Source: Sandaracinus amylolyticus
GTDB taxonomy: Bacteria; Myxococcota_A; Polyangia; Polyangiales; Sandaracinaceae
Length of the DNA stretch: 64,000 nucleotides
Direction: 5' to 3'
NCBI RefSeq assembly: GCF_021631985.1
Contig: NZ_CP070225.1
Location: forward strand, 806,001 to 870,000
The notes beneath the pieces are model-generated. The model was not told where the DNA came from and searched no databases. It saw nothing but the letters and a program-made list of their open reading frames with translations. Every line of letters starts with the position of its first letter. Within the stretch, counting starts at the first letter, position 1. Made by a program: the position numbers and the translations under genes. Below are positions 16,523 to 25,510 of this stretch, in pieces.

Positions 16523-18762
16523 AAGCCGGGGTCGGTGACGACGGTCGGGCGCCGCGGCGGCGAAGACGTCGTCGCGGGCGCCGACGTGCTCGGGCTCGCG
16601 GGGCGGATCGACGATGCGGTCGTGCGCGGCGGCGTCGTGGTGCGCGGGGGCGTCGTGGTGCGCGGCGTCGCCGTGGCCGTCGCGCGGGGCGCGGTGGTGC
16701 GCGGCGCCGTCGTGCGCGGTGCGGTCGCGCGGCGCGCGCTCGGACGGGTGGGGCGCGTGGCGCGCGGCGGCGTCGTGGGGCGCGGCGGGGGCGCGACCTC
16801 GCGCGCCGGAGTGGGCGGCGGCGCGACCACGGGCGTCGTCGTCGCGACCGGCGGCGGCGTGGGCTCGGGCGCTGCGGGCTGCGGCGCCGGAGGCTGGGGG
16901 GGCGGAGCCGAAGGTTCGGGGTCCGAAGTATCCGGCTCCGCCGCCGTGACCGCGGTGGGCGCCGCGGGGCTCGCGCTGGGAGGCACGTCGCTCGTCGCGG
17001 TGGTGCCACGCTGGGTCGCGATCCATCCGATCAGCACGACGAGCGCGGCGCCGAGCCCGATCGCGATCGCCCAGGGCAGGCGCGCGCTCGAGCTCGGCGG
17101 GGGCGCATCGAGCGCGCCGGGATCGAACGGCGCGACCGGCATCGGCGAGGGCATGAACGCGGCGGAGTCGAGCGCGGCCGAAGGCGGTGGTGCGCTGCTG
17201 GGCTTCGCCGGAGGCGGAGGAGGAGGGGCCGAGCTCGCGGGCGCGGCCGTCGGCGGCACGAGCTCGAGCTCCGAGCTCGACATCTCGATCGAGTCGCCCG
17301 CGGATCGGCGCGGCGCGCTGGTCGTGCCGGCGCTCGACTTCGTGGGGAGCGAGGGCGGCTTCGCGGGCGCGACCTCGTCCGGCACGTCGATCTCTTCGAA
17401 CGAGGGACGCGCGGGCTCGGCGAGCGCGACGAGCTCGACCTCGCTGGGCCGCGCATCGCGCACTTCGTCGTCGCGCACGTCGAGCGACGTCTGCGAGGTC
17501 TCGGCCGGCTTCGGAGCGTCGGCCTCGACGTGCGGCTCGCTCGGCTTGGCCGATGCGTTCGTGTCGGCCTTCGCGGGCAGCTTCGACGCGGGCACCGCCT
17601 TCGCCGCGGGCGCGGGGAGCTTGGTCGCCGGCACCGCGGCGACCTTCGTCGCGCCTGCGGCAGGGGTGGGGAGCTTGGTCGCGGGCAGCTTCGCGGCGGC
17701 GGGCTTGGCTTCGGTGGCGGGCTTGGCTTCGGTCGCGGGCTTGGCTTCGGTCGCGGGCTTGGCTTCGGTCGCGGGCTTCGCCTCGGTCGCGGGCTTGGCT
17801 TCGGTCGCGGGCTTCGCCTTCGCGTCGCCCGGCTTCGCCGGGCTCGCGGCCTTTGCGCCTGCCTGGAGCACACCGGTCTCGGGATCGCCGATCGGCTTCC
17901 GCGGCCCGACCGGCAGCTCCATCGACGCGACGCTCTTCGACATCAGCAAGCACGACTTCAGCGCGCGCCCGAGCTGCTTCGCGTCGGCGTAGCGCTTCTT
18001 CGGCTCGCTGCTCATCGCGCGATCGAGCGTCAGCGAGAACGCCGCGAGCTCCTTCTTCACGCTCTGCAGCGCCGGCGGGCGCTTGTGCAGCACCGCGTCG
18101 ACGAGCGCGATCGTGTTCTTCGCCATGTGCGGCGGGCGCCCCGCGAGCCCCGCGTAGAGCACCGCGGCGAGCGAGTAGAGATCGGCCTCCGGCGTCGCCA
18201 CCACCTCGCCGCGCACCTGCTCCGGCGCCGCGTACGCGTAGAGGTTGTGCAGCGTCGCGAGCGACGTGCGCTCCGCGTCGTCGCTCGCGCGGATCTGCGC
18301 GCGGTTGAGCGCGATCCCGATCAGCTTCGGGATCTCCCGACCGCCTTCGCCGTGCAGGAAGACGTTGCCCGGCTCGAGATCGCCGTGCGCGAAGCCGGCC
18401 GCGTGCAGCGCTGCGAGCCCCTCGCTGATGCCCACCGCGACGTCGACGATCTCGCTGACCGTGATCGGCGCGCTCGCCCAGCGCATCGCGAGGCTCTCGC
18501 CGTCGAGCCGCTCGACGACGAGATAAGGCACGCCCTCCTCGGTCTCACCGTGGTCGAACGCGCGCACGACGTTCGGGTGATCGATGCCGCGCAGCTTCTC
18601 CGCGCTCGCGAAGAAGAACTTGCGCGCCTCGTCGCCCGCTTCCTCGTCGAGCTGCATGACGACGACCTTGCGGTCCGCCTCGGCGTCTCGCGCGGTCCAC
18701 ACGCTGCCCAATGCGCTCTCGCCGAGCGGTACTTCGAGCGTGTATCGTCGGCTGAACGACAC
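16519..18762 (-). CDS. Membrane-anchored Ser/Thr pseudokinase
   Basis: The 747-residue protein has a kinase-like N-terminal domain (about residues 5-275) whose chemistry is degraded. The glycine loop reads GESALG, the VAIK lysine position reads VVMQ, HRDLKPEN reads HGDLEPGN, and DFG reads IGI. YAAPEQ and the helical C-lobe remain. So it should fold as a kinase but bind ATP-Mg poorly or not at all. A Lys/Ala/Pro linker holds six ATEAKP repeats (about 318-354). A membrane segment lies at about 555-580, and a Pro/Thr/Arg-rich outer tail follows. It starts with GTG and is divergent from a PEGA/TPR gene. Confidence 0.88.
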   Translation of the reverse strand: MSFSRRYTLEVPLGESALGSVWTARDAEADRKVVVMQLDEEAGDEARKFFFASAEKLRGIDHPNVVRAFDHGETEEGVPYLVVERLDGESLAMRWASAPITVSEIVDVAVGISEGLAALHAAGFAHGDLEPGNVFLHGEGGREIPKLIGIALNRAQIRASDDAERTSLATLHNLYAYAAPEQVRGEVVATPEADLYSLAAVLYAGLAGRPPHMAKNTIALVDAVLHKRPPALQSVKKELAAFSLTLDRAMSSEPKKRYADAKQLGRALKSCLLMSKSVASMELPVGPRKPIGDPETGVLQAGAKAASPAKPGDAKAKPATEAKPATEAKPATEAKPATEAKPATEAKPATEAKPAAAKLPATKLPTPAAGATKVAAVPATKLPAPAAKAVPASKLPAKADTNASAKPSEPHVEADAPKPAETSQTSLDVRDDEVRDARPSEVELVALAEPARPSFEEIDVPDEVAPAKPPSLPTKSSAGTTSAPRRSAGDSIEMSSSELELVPPTAAPASSAPPPPPPAKPSSAPPPSAALDSAAFMPSPMPVAPFDPGALDAPPPSSSARLPWAIAIGLGAALVVLIGWIATQRGTTATSDVPPSASPAAPTAVTAAEPDTSDPEPSAPPPQPPAPQPAAPEPTPPPVATTTPVVAPPPTPAREVAPPPRPTTPPRATRPTRPSARRATAPRTTAPRTTAPRATATATPRTTTPPRTTTPPRTTASSIRPASPSTSAPATTSSPPRRPTVVTDPGF
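17701..17808 (-). repeat. Six 18-bp tandem coding repeats in the pseudokinase linker
   Basis: Six in-frame copies of GGGCTTGGCTTCGGTCGC and close variants encode ATEAKP hexapeptides. The fifth copy differs at three bases. Such a run is prone to copy-number change between strains. Confidence 0.9.
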
Positions 18763-18794
18763 TGCTGACCACTTCTATCAGACGTGGAGCCGAG

Positions 18795-19610
18795 GTGGCG
18801 AGCGCTTATCCGATCGCATCGAGCGCGTGGACGAAGGCGGCAACGATCGCCGTGTTGATGGTCGCATCTCACGTCGCATCCCCGCACGCACACGCACAAC
18901 AGAGCAGCGTGCTCGAGGCGGATGCGCGCGAGCGGCGCACCGATCTCGCGCGAACACTCTTCGCCGAGGGCGTGCAGCTCGTCGCGGAGCAGCGCTGGGC
19001 GCAAGCGGAGTCCCGCTTCCGACAGGCGCTCGCGAACCGCGATGCGCCGCCCATCCGCTACAACCTCGCCTCGGTGCTCTTCGAGCAGGGCGAGTACCCG
19101 GAGGCATCGGTGCTCGTCGAGTCGGTGCTCGCCGATTCGACCACACCACCCGAGATCCGCGAGCACGCGGCCGATCTCCGCAGGCACATCGCGGAGCGCG
19201 CGGGCTACGTGCGGCTCGACGTGCGTGACCTCGACGGCGCCGACATCGCGATCGACGAGTACACGCTGCGCGACCCGAGCACCGAGGTCCCGCTCGCACC
19301 TGGCGCACACGCCGCGACCGCGTCGTACGGTATGCGCCGCGAGGCGCGCGCCGAGATCCAGATCGCGACCGGCGAGCATCGTGTCGTCGCGCTCGAGCGC
19401 GCGCAGCACGCGCCCGAGGACGCGGTGAGCACCACGCCGTCGACCGGCGGCGAGCGCATCGAGGAGCAGTGGTGGTTCTGGACCGCGATCGGCGGCGGCG
19501 TGGTCGCGATCGCGGTCGTGATCGGCGTCGTCGCGGCCGTGAGCAGCGACGATGGTCAGCTCGAGGCGCCGATCCCCGGCGACTTCGAGCCGGGGGTGCT
19601 GCGATGGTGA
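18795..19610 (+). CDS. Exported TPR/PEGA protein with C-terminal membrane segment
   Basis: The 271-residue protein starts with GTG and has a signal peptide ending PHAHAQ. TPR-like helices follow at about residues 45-135, with RWAQAESRFRQAL and IRYNLASVLFEQGEY. A PEGA-like beta domain follows at about 140-205, then an EEQWWFW lead-in and one membrane segment at about 222-248. Domain order and the aromatic lead-in match the protein at 2696-3616. It is divergent from the pseudokinase by 32 bases and overlaps the next lipoprotein start by seven bases. It may be the extracytoplasmic partner of the pseudokinase; that is inference. Confidence 0.8.
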   Translation: MASAYPIASSAWTKAATIAVLMVASHVASPHAHAQQSSVLEADARERRTDLARTLFAEGVQLVAEQRWAQAESRFRQALANRDAPPIRYNLASVLFEQGEYPEASVLVESVLADSTTPPEIREHAADLRRHIAERAGYVRLDVRDLDGADIAIDEYTLRDPSTEVPLAPGAHAATASYGMRREARAEIQIATGEHRVVALERAQHAPEDAVSTTPSTGGERIEEQWWFWTAIGGGVVAIAVVIGVVAAVSSDDGQLEAPIPGDFEPGVLRW

Positions 19611-20554
19611 AGCGCTCGTTCGTGCTCGCGCTCGCGCTGATCGCGACCCTCACGTCGTGCAGCAACACGACGCCGCGCACGCAGGTCATGGTCGTCGTCG
19701 ACACCGACCTCCGAGGCCCGCTCGGGATCGACAACGTGATCGCGACCGTGATCGCGCCCGGCGGCGAGGTGCAGATGGCGAACGCGCAGATCGGCGCCGG
19801 TCAGCCCGACTGGCCGCGCACGCTCGCGCTGGTGTGGGAAGAAGGGCGCCGCGGTCTCTTCACGGTGCGCCTCAGCGGCAACCGCGGGGGCGCGCTGCTG
19901 GTGCAGCGCACGCAGCGCTTCACGTTCCAAGAGGGGCGCACGCTCATGCTGCGCATGGACCTCTTCGCGCGGTGCGCGGCCGCGGTGTGCGGCTCCGAGC
20001 AGACGTGCGGCGAGAACGGGTGTCGTGCGATCGACGTCGCGCCCTCCGAGCTCACCGAGTGGAGCGGAACGCCCGCGCCGTTCCCGATCGACGCGTCGGT
20101 GTCGAGCATGGACGCCAGCGTCCCGATCGACGCGCCGATCGCGGTCGACGCGCCGCCTCCGATCGACGCGTTCGCCCCGCCCGACGCCCCGCCCGACGTC
20201 GACTCGGGCCCCCCGATCGACTCGTGCATCGTCGCGACCGAGACGTGCAACACGCGCGACGACGACTGCGACGGGACGACCGACGAGGGCTTCGACCTCG
20301 ACGTCGACGAGGCGAACTGCGGCACGTGCGGCGTCGCCTGCGACTTCCGGAATTCGACCGGCGAGTGCATGGCCGGCTTCTGCGAGATCGCGGCGTGCGA
20401 CGCGAATTTCGAGGACTGCAACCTCTCGGGCCTCGACGGCTGCGAGATCGATCTGCAGTCCGACGAGATGCACTGCGGTGCGTGCGGGAACCGCTGCAAC
20501 GTCGGCCCCGCGCGCGTCTGCTGCCGCGGTGTCTGCGCGCGCGACTGCCTCTAA
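19604..20554 (+). CDS. Cysteine-rich lipoprotein with MopE-like motif
   Basis: The 316-residue product has a lipobox ending LTSC near residue 19. A beta-rich domain of about 110 residues follows, then a Pro/Asp linker with repeated PIDA units. A Cys-rich end holds CNTRDDDCDGTTDEGF, the short MopE-type putative metal-binding motif (PF11617-like), and two CG-C-GN/GV disulfide repeats. The first residues overlap the preceding PEGA gene (ATGGTGA), so the two are translationally coupled. The stop overlaps the stop of the convergent methyltransferase by three bases. Role: envelope or cell-surface protein; ligand unknown. Confidence 0.8.
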   Translation: MVKRSFVLALALIATLTSCSNTTPRTQVMVVVDTDLRGPLGIDNVIATVIAPGGEVQMANAQIGAGQPDWPRTLALVWEEGRRGLFTVRLSGNRGGALLVQRTQRFTFQEGRTLMLRMDLFARCAAAVCGSEQTCGENGCRAIDVAPSELTEWSGTPAPFPIDASVSSMDASVPIDAPIAVDAPPPIDAFAPPDAPPDVDSGPPIDSCIVATETCNTRDDDCDGTTDEGFDLDVDEANCGTCGVACDFRNSTGECMAGFCEIAACDANFEDCNLSGLDGCEIDLQSDEMHCGACGNRCNVGPARVCCRGVCARDCL

Positions 20555-21114
20555 CGCTTGCGGGCGAGGACGCGCGCGATCGCGCGCTCGCCGAGCCAGC
20601 CCTCGCGGTAGTAGATGACGTCGAGCCCTTCGCACGCGCGCAGCAGCTCGTTGCGCTCCGCGAGCCAGCGCGCGCTCGGCTTCGTCGGATTTCGCTCGAG
20701 GCTCGCCACGGTCGCGACCTCCGCGATCAGCACGCCGCCCGAGGCGAGCGCGTCGCGGAACTGCAGGAAGAGATCGGGCTGGCGATAGTGGAAGCACGCG
20801 ATCGCGTTCCACGTGCCGTCGGGCAGGCCGTGCTTCTCGAGATCGCGCACCGACGTCGAGATCTTCACGCCCTCGTCACGCGCGGCCTCGCGCGCGAGCG
20901 TGAGCCCGACCGGCGAGATGTCGACCGCGGTCACGTCGAGCCCGCGCCGGGCCATGTAGAGCGCGAGCCGGCCCGAGCCCGCCGCGACGTCCAGACCGCG
21001 ACCGTCGCGCGGGATCTCGGCGTCGAGCTCGGCGACCCAGCCCGGCGAGGAGCGCGGACGATCGACGCGCTCCGACCACTTCTTGTCCCACTTGACCCGA
21101 TCTTCCTCGGCCAT
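20551..21114 (-). CDS. Class I SAM-dependent methyltransferase
   Basis: The 187-residue protein carries the SAM-binding motif I GLDVAAGSGRLA near residue 40, motif post-I VTAVDIS, and an ACFHYRQPD motif IV. Size and layout match small TehB/UbiE-like methyltransferases acting on small molecules. The substrate cannot be told. It stands alone on the minus strand between two plus-strand genes. Confidence 0.88.
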   Translation of the reverse strand: MAEEDRVKWDKKWSERVDRPRSSPGWVAELDAEIPRDGRGLDVAAGSGRLALYMARRGLDVTAVDISPVGLTLAREAARDEGVKISTSVRDLEKHGLPDGTWNAIACFHYRQPDLFLQFRDALASGGVLIAEVATVASLERNPTKPSARWLAERNELLRACEGLDVIYYREGWLGERAIARVLARKR

Positions 21115-21207
21115 TTCGGTCGCGGAGCGTGGCGATCACGCGACGCGACGTCAACCGCTCGCCGGGTTTGCGCGCGGTACACGGGCATGGCTATCCTCCG
21201 CGCCGTC

Positions 21208-21462
21208 ATGGCCCACGACACGCACGGCGCAGCAGTCGATCACGCGCACCACGCCGGGGGCGAGCACCCCGAGCTCCCGCCCGTCCAGGACGAAGCGGCG
21301 GACACCCCGATGTGGCTCCCGGTCACCGGCCTCGCGCTTCTCGCGGTGCTGACGCTCTTCGTGCTCCATCGCGCGGCGCAGCCCGCGGTGGAGCCGCCCG
21401 CCGAGGCCGCAGCGGCCGAGGCCGACGCGCCCGCCGAGGCCGAGGCCGCGCCCGCCGAGTGA
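21208..21462 (+). CDS. Small single-pass membrane protein
   Basis: The 84-residue product has a His-rich N-terminus (HDTHGAAVDHAHHAGGEH), one membrane segment at about 35-53, and an Ala/Glu/Pro tail. I do not recognise a family. TATCCT at 21192-21197 lies ten bases before this ATG and fits the leaderless pattern seen elsewhere, so I prefer it to the in-frame ATG at 21187. The His-rich head could bind metal. Its TGA directly abuts the stop of the convergent histidine kinase gene. Confidence 0.6.
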   Translation: MAHDTHGAAVDHAHHAGGEHPELPPVQDEAADTPMWLPVTGLALLAVLTLFVLHRAAQPAVEPPAEAAAAEADAPAEAEAAPAE

Positions 21463-22875
21463 TCACGCGCGCCGGAGGCGCACCACGAAGCGGGCCCCGC
21501 CGCTCGGTGCGTCCTCGGCGCTGATCGTCCCGCCCACGCGCTCCACGATCGTCCAGCACACCGCGAGCCCGAGCCCGGTGCCGCTGCCCGTGGGCTTCGT
21601 GGTCACGAAGGGCTCGAACAGGCGATCGCGCACCTCGGGCGCGATCCCGGGCCCGCTGTCGTCGACGGTCAGCGTGATCGCGTCGTCGGTGTCCGCGATC
21701 GTGATCGTGATCGCGCCCTCGCCCTCGATCGCGTCGGCCGCGTTGAGCAGCAGGTTCAGCACGAGCTGCGTCAGCGCGTCGGCTTCGCCGCGCACCGCCG
21801 GCAGATCTTCGGGCACGCGCTGCTCGATCGTGATGCGGCGCAGATCCTTCTGCGGCGCGACGAGGTGCACCGCGTTCGCGACGACCTCGCCGAGATCGGC
21901 GCGCCCGATCGGCGCGTCCGCACCGGCGCGCGAGTAGTCGAGCAGGTCGCGGATGATGCGATGGATGCGCTCGGTCTCGTGCTGGATCCGCTTGAGGAAC
22001 TCCGCCTCTTCGGCCGGCTCGAGCCCCCCGCCGCGCACCAGCTCGAGCAGCCCGAGGATCGCGGAGAGCGGATTGCCGATCTCGTGCGCGACGCCCGCCG
22101 CGAGGCGCCCGACGGACGCGAGCTTCTCGCTGCGCACCAGCGAGTCCTGTGCGGCGCGCAGCTCCTTCGTCGCGCGCTCGAGCTCGGCGAGACGCTCGAC
22201 CAGCGCGGCGCGCTCGCGTCGCAGATCGTCGGCCATCGCGTTGAACGAGATGGAGAGCCGCTGCACCTCGGCCGCGCCCTGCACCGGCGAGCGCGCGCTG
22301 TCGCGTCCCGCCGCGAGCTGCTCCGACGCGCGCGTCAGCGCCTCGACGGGCGTGACGATCAAACGCGTGAGCAGCGCATAACAGAGCACGAGCATCGCGA
22401 GCGACGTGATCACCGCGTAGAGCACGACGAGCCGCACCAGCGCGTTGCCCGCACCGTCGCCCTCGATCGCGCTCGAGACCCACACCCGCACCACGCCGTC
22501 CGCGAGGCGCGCCTCGCCGATCACGCCGCGCCCGACCTCACCGCGCTCGGAGCGCACCGTGCCGTCGTCGCCGACGATCGCGAGGCCGATCACCGACGCC
22601 GGTCCCATCAGCGCGTGCTCGACGCGATCGACCGCGATCTCCGGCGCGTCGGCGCGCACGATCATCGCTGCCGCGCCCTGCGCCGCGATCGTCGCCGCGC
22701 GCTCCCGCTCCTGCTCCAGCGCTCGCGACGCGAGCCGATCGATCGCGATCGCGACGAGCGTGACCGAGATGCCGAGCGCCGCGATCAGCGCGAGCGTGAT
22801 CTGCGCGCGCAATCCGAGCCCGCGCACCCGCGACGCGGCATGCCGTCCGAACGGATCCGCGACGCGCTCCGACAC
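21463..22875 (-). CDS. Membrane sensor histidine kinase
   Basis: The 470-residue kinase starts with GTG. It has two membrane segments at about 22-44 and 145-172 enclosing a periplasmic sensor of about 100 residues. A HAMP-like linker follows, then a dimerisation/phosphoacceptor domain with GVAHEIGNPLSAIL (H box). The ATPase has N box NLLLNAADAIEG, G1 DSGPGI, F box LFEPFVTTK and G2 GTGLGLAV. All catalytic elements are intact. No response regulator is adjacent, so it is an orphan kinase. It follows the glucanotransferase gene by 16 bases on the same strand, which may place it in that operon. Confidence 0.94.
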   Translation of the reverse strand: MSERVADPFGRHAASRVRGLGLRAQITLALIAALGISVTLVAIAIDRLASRALEQERERAATIAAQGAAAMIVRADAPEIAVDRVEHALMGPASVIGLAIVGDDGTVRSERGEVGRGVIGEARLADGVVRVWVSSAIEGDGAGNALVRLVVLYAVITSLAMLVLCYALLTRLIVTPVEALTRASEQLAAGRDSARSPVQGAAEVQRLSISFNAMADDLRRERAALVERLAELERATKELRAAQDSLVRSEKLASVGRLAAGVAHEIGNPLSAILGLLELVRGGGLEPAEEAEFLKRIQHETERIHRIIRDLLDYSRAGADAPIGRADLGEVVANAVHLVAPQKDLRRITIEQRVPEDLPAVRGEADALTQLVLNLLLNAADAIEGEGAITITIADTDDAITLTVDDSGPGIAPEVRDRLFEPFVTTKPTGSGTGLGLAVCWTIVERVGGTISAEDAPSGGARFVVRLRRA

Positions 22876-22891
22876 GCGCCGGGATCCTACC

Positions 22892-24454
22892 TCAGCGCGC
22901 GATGCGCTCGGTCAGCTCTGCGAGCCGACGAAGCTGACGGCGACGCCCGCGCACGATCGCGTCCTCCTCCATCACCGAGATCGTCCACGGCATGCGCCAC
23001 GACCAGTTCTCGGGGCCCACCGTGTTCGGCGTGTTCACGCGATCGCGCAGCGCGAGCACGTCCTGCACCGGAAGCAGCGCGAGCCGCGACGGGCTGCGGT
23101 ACACCGCGTCGAGCAGCGCCGCGTGCACCTCTTCGCCGTACTTCCGCGCGCGCTCCGCGGGCACGTCCGCGAGCTGCGGGATGCGCCGCGCCTGGTTGCG
23201 CTCCCACTCGGGCAGCGCGTCCCACCACTCGATCGAGCTCTCGGTGTCGTGGGTGCCCGTCGTCGCCACGCTGAGCTCGGGCCACGCCGCGGGATCGCGG
23301 AAGCGATCGTGATCCTTCTCCCAGCGCAGCACGCGATAGCCCGGGATGCCGAGCTCCTTCAGCGACGCGCGCACGAAGTCCGGGATCACCCCGAGGTCCT
23401 CGGCGATCAGCTCGGTGCCCGACGACGCGAACGCGCGCAGCACGGCCTCGCCCTGCGCGCGCTGCTGCGGCTCGTGCTGCGGCCAGAAGTAGTGCGCGCT
23501 CTTGTCGATCGGCCGGTGGTAGGTGCGGTAGAGCCCGACCACGTGATCGATGCGGATCAGATCGTAGAGCTGCGCGGTGTGCCGCCCGCGCTGCGCGAAG
23601 AGCTCGTAGCCCTCCTCCGCGATGCGCTCCCAGCGATACGGCGGCAGGCCCCACTCCTGACCGTCCGCACTGAACGCGTCGGGCGGCGCGCCCACGGTCG
23701 CGTCGAAGCGATAACGATCCTTGCGCGCCCACACGTCCGCGCTGTCGTCGGCGACCAGGAACGGCTCGTCCCCCCCGAGCGCCACGCCCGCGGCCGCCGC
23801 TTCCCTGCGCGCGGCCTGGTGCTGCCCGAACGCGAGGTGCTGCAGCCACGTGCGGTACGCGATCTCGCGCGCGTGCTCGCGACGCAGCTCCGCGCGGCGC
23901 TCCGGGCTCGCGTCGCGCACCTCGAGCGGCCAGTCGCGCCAGCTCTGCGGGAAGCGCTCCTTGAGCGTGCGGAAGAGCGCGTAGTCGTGGATCCAGTGCC
24001 CGTGCTCGTCGACGAAGCGCGCCAGCGCGGCGCGACGCTCGCTCGACGCGTCCACGTCGCGCTCGAAGCGCTCGAAGCAGCGGCGCAGCACTCCGTCCTT
24101 GAGCCGTCGCACGTCGGCATGGCGCACCCGCGGCGACTCGCTCACCGCGTCGAGCAGCGCGCGCTCCTCCGAGGTCAGCGCGCTCATCCCGCCGAGCGCC
24201 TCGAGCTCCGGCACGTCGGCGATCCGGAGATAGAGCGGATCGAGCGCGAAGAACGAGCACGACGAGTACGGGCTGTCGTTGCCCGGCGAAGGCTCGAGCA
24301 GCGGCAGCGTCATCACGAGCGAGAACCCGGCGTCGCCGGCCCACTTCGCGAAGCGCGCGAGGTCGGGGTACTCGCCCACGCCCCACTCGCGTCCGGTCCG
24401 AATCGAGAAGAGCGGGACCAGGACGCCCGCCGAACGCCGTCCGAGGATCTTCAT
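22892..24454 (-). CDS. malQ: 4-alpha-glucanotransferase (amylomaltase, GH77)
   Basis: The 520-residue enzyme moves glucan segments between maltodextrins and pairs with glycogen/starch use. GH77 signatures are present: SPYSSCSFFALDPLYL near residue 65, the nucleophile region LIRIDHVVGLYRTYHRP, the acid/base region ELIAEDLGVIP, and the C-terminal GTHDTESSIEWW. Length fits the family. The frame is open upstream of the chosen ATG, but the N-terminal LVPLFSIRT is where family members begin. No good ribosome site is visible. It is divergent from the Crp-family gene, which could regulate it through the 167-bp gap. Confidence 0.92.
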   Translation of the reverse strand: MKILGRRSAGVLVPLFSIRTGREWGVGEYPDLARFAKWAGDAGFSLVMTLPLLEPSPGNDSPYSSCSFFALDPLYLRIADVPELEALGGMSALTSEERALLDAVSESPRVRHADVRRLKDGVLRRCFERFERDVDASSERRAALARFVDEHGHWIHDYALFRTLKERFPQSWRDWPLEVRDASPERRAELRREHAREIAYRTWLQHLAFGQHQAARREAAAAGVALGGDEPFLVADDSADVWARKDRYRFDATVGAPPDAFSADGQEWGLPPYRWERIAEEGYELFAQRGRHTAQLYDLIRIDHVVGLYRTYHRPIDKSAHYFWPQHEPQQRAQGEAVLRAFASSGTELIAEDLGVIPDFVRASLKELGIPGYRVLRWEKDHDRFRDPAAWPELSVATTGTHDTESSIEWWDALPEWERNQARRIPQLADVPAERARKYGEEVHAALLDAVYRSPSRLALLPVQDVLALRDRVNTPNTVGPENWSWRMPWTISVMEEDAIVRGRRRQLRRLAELTERIAR

Positions 24455-24605
24455 CCGTGCACCACCACCGGGCCCGAGGTGTGCCCGAAACGGAACGCCA
24501 AGTCGAGTCACGTTCACCCGAGCAGGCCCCGAGCCCTCGACGTATGCACGGAAGCGCTCGGCACGAACGTGCGGAAAAGGTGGGCTCGCCGCGTCCCGGT
24601 TGAGG

Positions 24606-24611
24606 TAGTCT
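24606..24611 (+). promoter_or_regulatory. Candidate -10 box for the Crp-family gene
   Basis: TAGTCT lies ten bases before the ATG at 24622 with no Shine-Dalgarno sequence, suggesting a leaderless transcript. Confidence 0.35.
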
Positions 24612-24621
24612 GCGCTTCCCG

Positions 24622-25290
24622 ATGCAGGAGCTCGGACAAGCCGACCGCCAGCGTCTCTTCGAGCGCTTCGGCCGTTCCTACGCCGCCGGCGACACGATCT
24701 ACGACGAGGGCGAGTCCGCGGAGCACTGTTATCTCCTGCAGGACGGCCGCGTCCGGCTCGTGAAGAACATCCGTGGCGCCGAGCGCAGCCTGACGGTGCT
24801 GAAGCCCGGCGATCTCTTCGGTGAGGACGCGCTGCTCCCGCGGGTGCGCCGGAGCGCCTCGGCCGTCGCGCTGACCGACGCACAGGTGCTCGCGCTCGAC
24901 CGCCGCACCTTCGGCGTGCTGCTCGCGGGCAACCCCGAGGTCGCGAGCCGCTTGGTCGAGCAGCTGGTGCGGCGGCTGCGCCACGCCGAGGAGCAGCTCG
25001 AGAACGCGATGCTGCGCGACCAGCCCTCGCGCGTGGTGAACACGCTGCTCCGGCTGACGGCGGGGCTCGAGGCGAGCGGCGAGGGATACGTCCTCTCGAT
25101 CTCGCCGCTCGAGCTGTCGAGCCGGGTGGGCCTCGACGTCGACGCAGTGAAGAAGGCCGTCCAGCAGCTGCGCGACGGCGGGTACCTCCGCATCGCCGAC
25201 GAGAAGATCATCCTCCCCGACCTCGACGCGCTCAGGCAGCTCTACCAGCTGCTCGGCATGAAGGAAGAGGTACGGGGCGGGTTTCCGTGA
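24622..25290 (+). CDS. Crp/Fnr-family transcription regulator
   Basis: The 222-residue regulator has an N-terminal cyclic-nucleotide-binding barrel at about residues 12-120. It includes the phosphate-binding cassette GEDALLPRVRRSASA, which keeps the Gly-Glu and Arg-Ser pair used by CRP to bind cAMP. A long dimer helix follows, then a C-terminal winged helix with LSSRVGLDVDAVKKAVQQL. No Fnr-type cysteine cluster is seen, so oxygen sensing is unlikely. It is divergent from malQ and could regulate it or itself. Target sites were not identified. Confidence 0.9.
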   Translation: MQELGQADRQRLFERFGRSYAAGDTIYDEGESAEHCYLLQDGRVRLVKNIRGAERSLTVLKPGDLFGEDALLPRVRRSASAVALTDAQVLALDRRTFGVLLAGNPEVASRLVEQLVRRLRHAEEQLENAMLRDQPSRVVNTLLRLTAGLEASGEGYVLSISPLELSSRVGLDVDAVKKAVQQLRDGGYLRIADEKIILPDLDALRQLYQLLGMKEEVRGGFP

Positions 25291-25446
25291 ACGGGTCCCC
25301 CGACGGGGTCTCCGCGATCGGGTGCGTCGGAGGGTGACTGCCGCGAACGGTGACCCCGGGGCGCAGATCCACCGGCGGTATCGGTGTACAAGCACCACCG
25401 CAGCACAATCGGGCGCTTCCCCACGAAATTCGGGGCCTGGATCCGA

Positions 25447-25475
25447 TTGACGGCCCGCCGACACCCCGGTAGATC
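25447..25475 (+). promoter_or_regulatory. Sigma-70-type promoter for the TPR lipoprotein operon
   Basis: TTGACG (25447-25452), a 17-base spacer and TAGATC (25470-25475) form the best canonical promoter in the window. It lies 35 bases before the ATG at 25511, in the 220-bp gap after the Crp-family gene. I see nothing else clear in that gap. Confidence 0.6.
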
Positions 25476-25510
25476 TGGCCGCCGCCGCTTCCGGGCGGGT
25501 GGCCGTACGG

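Noticed and set aside
17701-17808. CRISPR or regulatory repeat
   Set aside because: The 18-bp units are in frame and encode a linker hexapeptide of the pseudokinase.
24455-24883. N-terminal extension of the glucanotransferase
   Set aside because: The extra residues are Arg/Ala-rich, overlap the divergent promoter and the Crp-family gene, and precede the normal family N-terminus.
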